Part shown: one piece after another, positions 6,716-13,626 of the stretch
Position numbering within the stretch: the first letter of the stretch is position 1
Layout: each line of letters starts with the position of its first letter
Assembly: GCA_041484845.1 (NCBI GenBank)
Contig: JBGPIK010000141.1
Coordinates: 1-14,639 of the forward strand
DNA length: 14,639 nt
Direction of reading: 5' to 3'
DNA from: JBGPIK01 sp041484845
Lineage (GTDB): Bacteria; Desulfobacterota; Binatia; UBA9968
Program-made: the position numbers and the translations under genes
The notes under the pieces: model-generated
Seen by the model: only the letters and a program-made list of their open reading frames with translations
What the model was told of the DNA's origin: nothing
Database searches by the model: none

Positions 6716-8383
6716 TCAGTTCATTATACATAGCTGTTGTCGGCGCACCTTGCCGGGATAGACATCTTGGCAGCGCCCTTCTTCCACGACGGTGGCGCCG
6801 TTGACGACCACGGCTTTAATGCCGGGCGGATGTCGCTTGACTTCCGCGGCGTCAATCATTTGCGGCAGCTTCTTGCTTACCAGATCGTCGATTCGATCCG
6901 CGTCAAAGACGGTTACATCCGCGGGCATGCCTTCTTTCAAGAGGCCGCGGTTGAGGCGTAGTTTACTAGCCGGGAAGCCGGTCAATTTGTGAACCGCTTC
7001 TTCGAGGCTAAATAGCTTTCGCTCGCGACACCAGTAGCCCAGTACTTTAGTCGGCGCGCCATGCCAGAAGAAACGATCCAGGTGCGCCCCGACATCAGTG
7101 CCGATGAGACTGGTATCCGATTTGATCATTTCGGCCAGGAGCTCGGGGTGAGCATTGGCTAGCCCGTAATACACGCATTGCGAACGAAGCTCATCCTCCA
7201 ACCAGGTGTCGAAAAACGCTTCAACAGGGAGTTTTTCGCTAAGGCGCGCGATCTCTTGGGCATTCTTGAGTTCGAGGTGTTTAATCCCCGGGTTTTCGAT
7301 GCGCTCGAAAACCACGCGTTCCCATCCGTGCCATTCAGGAAATTCCGGTTTGCCGGCTCCCGCGATCCGCTCCTGTTCGAGTTTGCGGCGAATTTCTTTG
7401 CTCTGGAGCTGGGTGCGCAAATCGCTCGATCCTTTGATCGCTTCCCAAGTCGGCAATCCGTTCAGGAAAAAGCAGTCATCAATCGTAAAGCGGCGAATGT
7501 GTTGATAGGGAATCACCACACCGAAGAGATCTTGACCGCGTTTCTGCGCCGCTTCCATATAACGAATCGCTTTCGCGCCTTGTTCTTTTTGCCCGGGCCG
7601 GACGCGGAATTCGTTGCCGATTTGCATGGCATGGATTTTCTCAAGCATGGCCGGGACACCGGATTCCGGTTGGAGGATCATTTGGAAGCCGTTAAATTGA
7701 AAACAACCTTTGAATTCGGCGGCCACGTTGGCCAACTCGATGATTTCCTGGTGCGTAGCAAACGTGCTCGGGGTCCCCGCGTGGATGGCAGGTCCGCCGC
7801 GCGGGCTGGTAGAAAAACCGATGGCGCCCGATTCCATGCCTTCACGAACCATCTTCTTCATCGCGTCGAGTTCTTCTGGAGTAGCTTCTCTAGCATAGGC
7901 GGCTTCGCCCATAACCGTCAGCCGGACGGGGGAATGGGGCATGAGAGGAGCCACATTGAGCGCAATTTTGCCTTCAATATAGTTCAAGTAATCACCGAAG
8001 GTGCTCCACTTCCAGTCCTTGTCATCGACGTATTTATCCAAAACCCGGCGCAGGTACTGAAGCAAAACCTGGCGCGGTTCCGCTTTCGGCGGCACCGGCG
8101 CGCAGGAGGCGCCGCAGTCGCCAATAACGATCGTTGTGACGCCGTGATTCACGACAGGATTGCCGTTGGGATATTGAACCACAAAGGCATCCATATGCGT
8201 GTGCGAATCGATGAATCCCGGCGCGACCACATGGCCTTTGGCATCGATTTCTTTTTTTCCGCCTCCGAGTTTTTTGCCAATCGCAATGATTTGATCGCCC
8301 TCTACGGCGACATCGGAGTCAAATCCGGGGTTCCCTGTTCCGTCCACCACGGTTCCATTTCGGATAACCAGATCATAAGCCAT
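6716..8383 (-). CDS. D-aminoacylase-type amidohydrolase (amidohydrolase-3 family), divergent
   Basis: A 555-aa protein of the N-acyl-D-amino-acid deacylase family. It opens with the typical beta-sandwich strand (D-L-V-I-R-N-G-T-V-V-D-G-T-G) and then H61-x-H63 in G-F-I-D-S-H-T-H. Cys90 in G-D-C-G corresponds to the bridging Cys of G-N-C-G in D-aminoacylases. G-x-x-G-F-S-T follows at 186-192 and Asp430 in G-T-D-V-G-A-H. The classical central motif with the zinc-ligand His (T/S-H-x-R-x-E) is not seen; residues 226-240 read differently. It therefore belongs to a divergent subfamily and its substrate may not be an N-acyl-D-amino acid. The C-terminal P-A-D-V-T-V-F-D is typical of the superfamily. 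AAGGAGG at 8394-8400 on the minus strand supports the start. It sits between the TctA gene and another amidohydrolase. Confidence 0.87.
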   Translation of the reverse strand: MAYDLVIRNGTVVDGTGNPGFDSDVAVEGDQIIAIGKKLGGGKKEIDAKGHVVAPGFIDSHTHMDAFVVQYPNGNPVVNHGVTTIVIGDCGASCAPVPPKAEPRQVLLQYLRRVLDKYVDDKDWKWSTFGDYLNYIEGKIALNVAPLMPHSPVRLTVMGEAAYAREATPEELDAMKKMVREGMESGAIGFSTSPRGGPAIHAGTPSTFATHQEIIELANVAAEFKGCFQFNGFQMILQPESGVPAMLEKIHAMQIGNEFRVRPGQKEQGAKAIRYMEAAQKRGQDLFGVVIPYQHIRRFTIDDCFFLNGLPTWEAIKGSSDLRTQLQSKEIRRKLEQERIAGAGKPEFPEWHGWERVVFERIENPGIKHLELKNAQEIARLSEKLPVEAFFDTWLEDELRSQCVYYGLANAHPELLAEMIKSDTSLIGTDVGAHLDRFFWHGAPTKVLGYWCRERKLFSLEEAVHKLTGFPASKLRLNRGLLKEGMPADVTVFDADRIDDLVSKKLPQMIDAAEVKRHPPGIKAVVVNGATVVEEGRCQDVYPGKVRRQQLCIMN

Positions 8384-8444
8384 AAGCGCATAGCCTCCTT
8401 TCGTTAATCACTACGGTTTAATTCCCGCAACTCTTCTCAAGGTT

Positions 8445-8543
8445 CGTCATTCCCGCATGCTTTCAGCGGTGGTTCGACCAGACTCACCACAGGCGACACT
8501 CGGGCTTGACCCCCGATAGTAACATTCGGGGATAACAACTTTT
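8445..8543. repeat. Palindromic intergenic repeat B, copy 2 (partly decayed)
   Basis: This copy shares an exact 19-base block (CGTCATTCCCGCATGCTTT) with copy 1 at 6579-6597, in the same orientation. It keeps the second hairpin, CCCCGA (8511-8516) facing TCGGGG (8526-8531) with a 9-base loop. The right arm of the first hairpin has decayed (GCGGTGGT instead of GCGGGAAT), and the spacing between the hairpins is longer. It sits about 60 bases upstream of the D-aminoacylase-like start codon. Confidence 0.65.
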
Positions 8544-8594
8544 GGGAAAATTTATTCCAACGCGGCCAAGCCGTAATCAAACGCAGCCGAACGA

Positions 8595-8638
8595 CCCCCT
8601 CTTACGTTTCCCCCGACGCGGGGGAGAGAAGAGAGGGG
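8595..8638 (-). terminator. Nested GC-rich hairpin downstream of tctA
   Basis: An inner stem of five C (8610-8614) facing five G (8620-8624) is nested in an outer stem: CCCCTCTT (8596-8603) against AAGAGAGGGG (8629-8638), which carries a two-base bulge. It lies 63 bases past the tctA stop on the minus strand. No clear T-run follows on that strand, so termination is inferred from position and stem strength. It may equally be another dispersed palindrome. Confidence 0.35.
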
Positions 8639-8700
8639 CTTTGCACCGTTTTGTAAATAAGGGAGGTGTTTAATCGTGTTGTTCGCGCAACAACTTAACG

Positions 8701-10200
8701 TTACATGGCATCTTCCGGACGTTCGTACTTGGCCTTACCCATGCGCTCTTTCAACGTCGGGTAAGCAACGGTGAAGATGGTAATTCCGATGAGAATCAAT
8801 ACGGTCGGGAACAGCAGCCACTTGGCGCCATAGGCGGCCGTTGAAATCCACAAGTAATTCTCCGCAATCTTGCCAAGAGTGAGCCCCAAGACCAGAGGCG
8901 GCCGCGGCCAGCCGAACTTAATCATGAAGTAGCCCACCACGCCGAAGATTAACGTGACAATGATATCGGCGAGTTCATTATTTGAAGTGAACGAACCGAT
9001 AAAGACTAGAAACATAAGAAATGGAATCAGCAGGCAGCCGCGTACGAAGGTTAGCGCTGCTAGGTGATTTAAAATCAAAAAGCAAAGCGCCGCGACGATG
9101 ATATTGGAAAAAATCAACACCCAGACCATCGAAAAGGTCACATCCAGGTGCGACTTTAGCATTTCGGGCCCAGGGTTCAGACCCACGATCAACATGGCTC
9201 CCAATAATAAAGCCATACTGCCGCTGCCCGGAATGCCGAAGGCAATAGTGGGAATGAGATCGCCCCCCCGGGTCGCGTTGTTGGCGCATCCTGGACCGAG
9301 CACGCCCTCCACCGCACCCTTGCCGGCGCGGGATTTATCCTTAAGCCCCTGTACGGCGTGCGCATAAGATATCCACTGCGCGACACTGGCGCCTAACACC
9401 GGGAGAATCCCGAAGTAAACGCCGATCAGGCTGCAGCGAACCACGAGCCACCAGTGGCGGAACGTGTCCTTGACGCCTTCCATGACGCCTTTGAGTTTTT
9501 CTTGTTTGCCGCTCGCAATGCTCGTTCCTCTCACGGCCAGATCGACAATTTCGGGAATGGCAAACATGCCGACGACGACGGGAACGAGATCCAGCTTGTC
9601 CCAAAGATAAAGAGTCCCGAAAGTGTAACGCAATGATCCGGTTTGAGGGTCCACGCCTATCGCGGCCAGCAGAAGGCCAAGGCCACCCGACAGCAGACCC
9701 TTGATGAGAGAAGGCCCAGCCAGAGTGCCGATGAAGGTAATGCCCATAATGGCAATGATGAATAGTTCAGGCGATCCGAAGAGCAAGACGAGTGGGCGCA
9801 CGATTGGGATAGAAAGCGCGAGGGATAGAGCTCCGATCACGGAGCCAACGAGAGAACTCATGATCGCTGCGCCCAACGCGCGACCCGCTTCTCCTTTTTT
9901 GGACATGGGATAGCCGTCTAAAATGAGTGCGGCTGAGGACCCCTCCCCGGGAATCCCAAAAAGAATCGATGTCAAATCCCCGGTGGTTCCGGTGACGGCG
10001 AGCATCCCCAAAAGGAAAGCAAATGCCGCGACGGGCTCTTTGATGGAGTAGGAGAAGGGAAGCATTAGCGCTAAAGTCGATAACCCACCAATGCCGGGAA
10101 GCAGCCCTACCCAGAAGCCGATGATAATACCCAACAGCATGTAACCGAAGGCAGGCCACGCGAGAGTTTTCCATAAACCAATGATTGCCGCTTCAAGCAT
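8701..10200 (-). CDS. tctA: Tripartite tricarboxylate transporter large permease, TctA family
   Basis: A 499-aa inner-membrane protein, normal length for the family, with roughly a dozen hydrophobic segments. It forms the translocation channel that takes substrate from the periplasmic binding protein with ion coupling. Diagnostic motifs are G-L-L-P-G-I-G-G (32-39) and F-G-I-P-G-E-G-S-S-A followed by L-D-G-Y-P-M (81-99). A second-half counterpart, A-F-G-I-P-G-S-G-S-M-A-L-L-L-G-A, reflects the internal pseudo-repeat of TctA. TAGGAG at 10207-10212 on the minus strand lies 6 bases from the ATG. It follows the tctC-like gene after 196 bp and is the last transporter gene in the B-C-A order. The imported substrate is unknown; the family carries citrate, other carboxylates and terephthalate, among others. 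The 10201-10396 gap shows no other feature. Confidence 0.95.
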   Translation of the reverse strand: MLEAAIIGLWKTLAWPAFGYMLLGIIIGFWVGLLPGIGGLSTLALMLPFSYSIKEPVAAFAFLLGMLAVTGTTGDLTSILFGIPGEGSSAALILDGYPMSKKGEAGRALGAAIMSSLVGSVIGALSLALSIPIVRPLVLLFGSPELFIIAIMGITFIGTLAGPSLIKGLLSGGLGLLLAAIGVDPQTGSLRYTFGTLYLWDKLDLVPVVVGMFAIPEIVDLAVRGTSIASGKQEKLKGVMEGVKDTFRHWWLVVRCSLIGVYFGILPVLGASVAQWISYAHAVQGLKDKSRAGKGAVEGVLGPGCANNATRGGDLIPTIAFGIPGSGSMALLLGAMLIVGLNPGPEMLKSHLDVTFSMVWVLIFSNIIVAALCFLILNHLAALTFVRGCLLIPFLMFLVFIGSFTSNNELADIIVTLIFGVVGYFMIKFGWPRPPLVLGLTLGKIAENYLWISTAAYGAKWLLFPTVLILIGITIFTVAYPTLKERMGKAKYERPEDAM

Positions 10201-10396
10201 TTCCGTCTCCTAGACCACGTCGAGCGAGTGGAGCCTGTCATTACCCCATCTTGCCATTAGGGTCAATGCCCTTTGGCCGGGGATCGCATAGTTACGCCGT
10301 TCGCCAGACCGCGCCGCACGTCGGTGGGTGATGAACTCTTGAACTTTCTGGTAAACCAGCGCCCAAAACCCCGGACGTAACGTCGTTGTAGAGAGT

Positions 10397-11479
10397 TTAT
10401 TTCCCCAAAACCCATTTCATTCTTTCAATGACTTCGGCTGGTTGCCCAACGACCTCTTTCGCATGCTGATCCAATTCCTCTCCAGTCAGCGGAGTAACGT
10501 CCCAGTTGCGTTTGGCCGCTTCCGCCAGCAGCTCCGGGTCCTTGAGGGCTTTGTTGTAAGCCTCGCGCAAACTTTTCGTTCGCTCCGCCGTCACGCCGGG
10601 CGGCGCTGAAATGGGGCGTCCGAGGGTGGCGGCGGTGAGCACGACTTTGGCGAGTCGCTTCCCCGATTCCGTGGTCTTGTACTGCTGCATCAGTTCATTG
10701 AGTGTAGGCACATCTTTGAGCCGCTCATCGCGTTTAGCGCCGGTCTGGAGAACGACGCGAATAAATCCCGACTTATGCCATCTCTTATAGGGTTCCCTGC
10801 CAAAATAGGTTGCGACGAGCGGGGACCAGCACACCACTTCGTTCCGTTCGATTGCGAGATCGATCTCCGCGCCGCCTTGATAGCCGTCCACGATATGGGT
10901 CTTAATTCCCAGGACCTCTTCAAGCAGTCGAGGCACGTAGTGACCCGTCGTTCCCGTTCCGGAGCTGCCGCATCGTGCCGGCGTCTTCGCATTGCGCAAA
11001 TCGTCAATCGTTTTAAAGGGAGCATCGGAACGGATATAGTGCAAAATTTCGTTCTGTTCGGGCGAACCGATCCAGGTAAATCTCCCCCAATCGAATTTCA
11101 CTTCTTCGCGCTTGATGAGCTGGTCGAAATAGAGGGCAGGATTGAAAGCGCCGAGCGTCAAACCATCGGGTTTGGCAATGGCGTAGACGTAGTTGGCGGC
11201 GACGATGCCACCCGCCCCCGGCATGTTTTGCGGTATAATCTCCGGGTTACCCGGAATATATCGGGTAAGGTAGGGCGCGATGAAACGTGGCCAAAGGTCG
11301 TAGCCTCCACCCGCGCTCGATCCGATAATCAGTCTGATGGTTTTCCCCTGATAAAAAGATGCTTGGGCATGGAGCTTGAAGCTACACGCGAAAGATAGAA
11401 GAAAGCAAAGCAAACCAACCCACTGCGCATTGCGCGCGGTTCTCTCTGCATGCGATCGATATAGGGGAGATGACAGCAT
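10397..11479 (-). CDS. tctC: Periplasmic solute-binding protein of the TctC/Bug family
   Basis: A 360-aa exported protein that captures the substrate for the TctAB permease. The signal peptide spans about residues 1-40 (basic region, hydrophobic core at 20-34, then H-A-Q-A). The mature protein starts with the family opening F-Y-Q-G-K-T-I-R-L, then S-A-G-G-G-Y-D (55-61) with the conserved ligand-site Asp61, and N-M-P-G-A-G-G at 85-91. K-P-D-G-x-T-L-G follows shortly after. The open frame reaches 11590, but 11479 is preferred: it places the signal peptide at the N-terminus and has AGGAGG on the minus strand, although at a long spacing of 12 bases. Ligand identity cannot be predicted, since this family is highly expanded and binds many carboxylates, aromatics and amides. 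Confidence 0.92.
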   Translation of the reverse strand: MLSSPLYRSHAERTARNAQWVGLLCFLLSFACSFKLHAQASFYQGKTIRLIIGSSAGGGYDLWPRFIAPYLTRYIPGNPEIIPQNMPGAGGIVAANYVYAIAKPDGLTLGAFNPALYFDQLIKREEVKFDWGRFTWIGSPEQNEILHYIRSDAPFKTIDDLRNAKTPARCGSSGTGTTGHYVPRLLEEVLGIKTHIVDGYQGGAEIDLAIERNEVVCWSPLVATYFGREPYKRWHKSGFIRVVLQTGAKRDERLKDVPTLNELMQQYKTTESGKRLAKVVLTAATLGRPISAPPGVTAERTKSLREAYNKALKDPELLAEAAKRNWDVTPLTGEELDQHAKEVVGQPAEVIERMKWVLGK

Positions 11480-11623
11480 CAAAGTTTCTCGCCTCCTGTT
11501 GCGTGAATTTATGTCAGTACGTGAGGCATGACGAAACCTAGTTACGCCATGTATCGCAGCAATCGTGCTAAAACCGTACGCCTTAGCCATTTAGCTCCGG
11601 GCGGCGCTCCACGGGCGGGAGCA

Positions 11624-12109
11624 TCAGCCGTTTATCAAAGTAAAAATCATACCATCTGGAAAAGGCAGGTTGAGCAGCCAAACAAAAAGCGACCAGAAGG
11701 AAAACCAGGCGATGGCCGTCAGTGTCAGCGAGAGCCACCATTTCTCACCGGACTGGATTTTTAGGTAGCCAAACACCATCAACGGGATGGTGATAGCGAA
11801 TCCAAGGAGCCAGATGCCAAAGAAAAATCCAAGGAACCAGCCGAACATATTAAAAGTTCGCTTTCGCGCCAAGGCAGGTTCTATTTCCTGACTAAACTGA
11901 AAATCCATCGGCGTAGCATCGTCCTTCTGCTTTCTTTCGATCCCTTTCAAATCCAGGATCAACTGAATGATGGCGAGGATAAGCATCGGAATGCCGATCG
12001 CCAGTGGATAAAGGCGGGCCTGGAGTCGCCAGCCCTGCGCCTCATATACAAAGACGATAAAGAAAATGACGAAAACGAAACTAAATATGGCTTGTGGTCT
12101 GACCTTCAA
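11624..12109 (-). CDS. tctB: Tripartite tricarboxylate transporter small membrane subunit, TctB family (TTG start)
   Basis: A 161-aa inner-membrane protein with four predicted membrane segments in a two-plus-two arrangement (about residues 7-24, 33-53, 86-112 and 123-146) and a charged cytoplasmic loop between the pairs. This is the TctB plan. The segment A-R-L-Y-P-L-A-I-G-I-P after the first helix is characteristic of the family. It is the small partner of TctA, essential for uptake in characterised systems. The start codon is TTG at 12109, with AGGAGG only 5 bases upstream; no in-frame ATG gives a better N-terminus. It is the first gene of the transporter unit and lies 144 bp before tctC. 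Sequence conservation in TctB is low, so the call rests on topology and neighbours. Confidence 0.85.
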   Translation of the reverse strand: MKVRPQAIFSFVFVIFFIVFVYEAQGWRLQARLYPLAIGIPMLILAIIQLILDLKGIERKQKDDATPMDFQFSQEIEPALARKRTFNMFGWFLGFFFGIWLLGFAITIPLMVFGYLKIQSGEKWWLSLTLTAIAWFSFWSLFVWLLNLPFPDGMIFTLING

Positions 12110-12114
12110 CTGCT

Positions 12115-12120
12115 CCTCCT
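12115..12120 (-). promoter_or_regulatory. Ribosome binding site that decides the TTG start of tctB
   Basis: AGGAGG on the minus strand ends 5 bases before TTG at 12109-12107. This near-perfect Shine-Dalgarno sequence is the reason for accepting the rare start codon. Confidence 0.65.
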
Positions 12121-12333
12121 CGGTGGTTGTCTCTTCGTAAGTTGCCAGGTTTTCGCTTTACAATTTCTCGAGCTACAGAGCGCTTCGGTTTGAGCACCCA
12201 AAGGGGAAGCGAGGGATCGCAACGATGGTTTACCCAATCCCACCTTCCGTTAGCCGCGCAATCTAGCAAAGTTTCGACCTGCCGTCCAACGCTCGAAGGC
12301 TGCCTTCCCTCGCCACTTCAGAGCTATTCCTTG

Positions 12334-12349
12334 TGAACAACCTTGTTCA
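12334..12349. promoter_or_regulatory. Perfect 16-bp palindrome, candidate operator
   Basis: TGAACAA (12334-12340), a CC spacer, then TTGTTCA (12343-12349) form a perfect inverted repeat 78 bases upstream of the first acyl-CoA dehydrogenase start. Size and symmetry fit a dimeric helix-turn-helix regulator of the TetR or GntR type, which often control acyl-CoA catabolism. No regulator gene lies in the window, so the assignment is inferred from position and symmetry only. Confidence 0.4.
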
Positions 12350-12427
12350 AATAGGCGTTGGCGTGTCTAACTGTTTATTTGTCGAACCAAGGTGTGATAA
12401 AGGGGCTCTAGGAGAAGCTGCCGCGAA

Positions 12428-13624
12428 ATGGATTTTGAATTGTCGCAAGAAGAAGAAAGGCTGCGTAAAACCGTCGAGGAGTTTGTCCGTGACGAGATCA
12501 TCGCTCTCGAACCGGAGTTCGAAAACGCGCCGGATATTTTTGACGGCAGCCGTTGGAAGAGCCGTGCCAGGCTCAGCCGTGACCCGGAAGTAATGCGCTA
12601 TGTTCAGATCATGGAAGAGTTGGAGAAAAAAGCCGAAGCGCGCGGCCTCTGGTATCTCGACGTCCCCAAAGCCTATGGCGGGCTGCAGGTCAGCAATGTT
12701 GCCATGATCGCGGTCACCGAGGAGCTGGAAAAAAGTTTCGTGCCCTTCGAATTCGGCAATCATGTTTCGAACATCCTTTATAACTGTAAGGGCGACCAGA
12801 TCGAGCGTTTTCTGTGGCCCTGCATCCGCGGTGAGAAAACCTCCGCGTTCGGTTTGACCGAGCCGGCGTCGGGGGCGGATCCTTCGATGCTGCAAACCAC
12901 CGCGACGCCCGACGGGGACGACTTTATTATTAATGGCACGAAAATGTTTCCCACTTTTGCCGATGTCGCCGACTTTGTGCAGCTCTTCGCCCGGCTGCCG
13001 GGAACCAAAGGGCGCGACGGCGTGACCTGCTTTATGGTCGAAACGGGGACACCCGGCTATCGCGTAGCGCGCACCATCGCCACGCTCGCGGGCACAGAGC
13101 CGTGCGAGCTGGTCTTCGAAAACTGTCGCGTGCCGAAATCACAGATGCTTGGCGAGCTAGGCCAAGGCTGGGCGCTCAATCAGGCATGGCTTGGAGCGCG
13201 CCGCTTTCAGGTCGGGATACGCGCGCACGGCGGGTGTCAGCGCCTTCTCCGTTATGTTGCCCAAATCATGCGCGGGGAAGCGCAAGCCACGGATAAGTTT
13301 GTCGGACCGTTGGGTCATTTCCTCGGCGAGTTGGACGCGCTGCGAACGCTCACCTATTTCGGCGCATGGAAAGCGGATCAGAAGATGGATGTGCGCTTCG
13401 AGGCCGCCAACGTCAAGCTTTGTGCGACCGAATTGCTGCATGCGGTGGTAGATTTCGCGCTGGAAGTCGCCGGTCCCGGAGCGTGGCGCAAGCAGCACCT
13501 GGTGGCACGCGCTTTTCGCCATGCACGGGCGCAACGGATTATCGAGGGCCCATCGGAGATTCAGCGCCACATCATTCAGCGCGCGTTGTTCCGCGAGGGC
13601 GTCGCCCTGTTTGATCTCATGTAA
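12428..13624 (+). CDS. Acyl-CoA dehydrogenase, subunit 1 of a probable pair
   Basis: A 398-aa flavoenzyme-type protein predicted to introduce a 2,3 double bond into an acyl-CoA, passing electrons to ETF. The N-terminal helical domain (about 1-135) is followed by the FAD/substrate motif F-G-L-T-E-P-A-S-G-A-D (141-151). A beta domain and C-terminal helices follow, with I-I-E-G-P-S-E-I-Q-R (371-380), where Glu373 matches the catalytic base of medium-chain enzymes. Two normal C-terminal elements are altered. The R-x-x-F-G loop that reaches the neighbour's FAD is replaced around 282-296, and the Q-x-x-G-G-x-G-Y motif reads A-G-P-G-A (348-352). The partner gene downstream has both. ATG at 12428 is preceded by AGGAG at a long 13-base spacing. 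The substrate is unknown. Confidence 0.93.
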   Translation: MDFELSQEEERLRKTVEEFVRDEIIALEPEFENAPDIFDGSRWKSRARLSRDPEVMRYVQIMEELEKKAEARGLWYLDVPKAYGGLQVSNVAMIAVTEELEKSFVPFEFGNHVSNILYNCKGDQIERFLWPCIRGEKTSAFGLTEPASGADPSMLQTTATPDGDDFIINGTKMFPTFADVADFVQLFARLPGTKGRDGVTCFMVETGTPGYRVARTIATLAGTEPCELVFENCRVPKSQMLGELGQGWALNQAWLGARRFQVGIRAHGGCQRLLRYVAQIMRGEAQATDKFVGPLGHFLGELDALRTLTYFGAWKADQKMDVRFEAANVKLCATELLHAVVDFALEVAGPGAWRKQHLVARAFRHARAQRIIEGPSEIQRHIIQRALFREGVALFDLM

Positions 13625-13626
13625 TT

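Larger units (their letters stand above)
12110..12427. other. Divergent regulatory region between tctB and the acyl-CoA dehydrogenases
   Basis: These 318 bp must hold the promoters of both divergent units. I see no strong -35/-10 pair. The only clear signals are the 16-bp palindrome at 12334-12349, the tctB ribosome site, and AGGAG at 12410-12414 upstream of the first dehydrogenase gene. No small gene is supported. Confidence 0.6.

Noticed and set aside
7178..8407. 409-codon open frame on the plus strand opposite the D-aminoacylase-like gene
   Set aside because: The minus strand carries a complete recognised enzyme with a ribosome site across the same bases. The plus-strand product has no recognisable domain and no ribosome site, so it is an antisense shadow.
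10775..11398. 207-codon open frame opposite the TctC-like gene
   Set aside because: Shadow of a well-supported solute-binding protein; no independent coding signal.
11606..11622. GCTCC/GGAGC hairpin just after the tctB stop as a terminator
   Set aside because: Five base pairs with a 7-base loop and no T-run; termination there would also separate tctB from tctC.
12347..12895. 182-codon minus-strand frame across the divergent spacer and the first acyl-CoA dehydrogenase
   Set aside because: Most of it is antisense to a clear dehydrogenase and the protein resembles nothing known.
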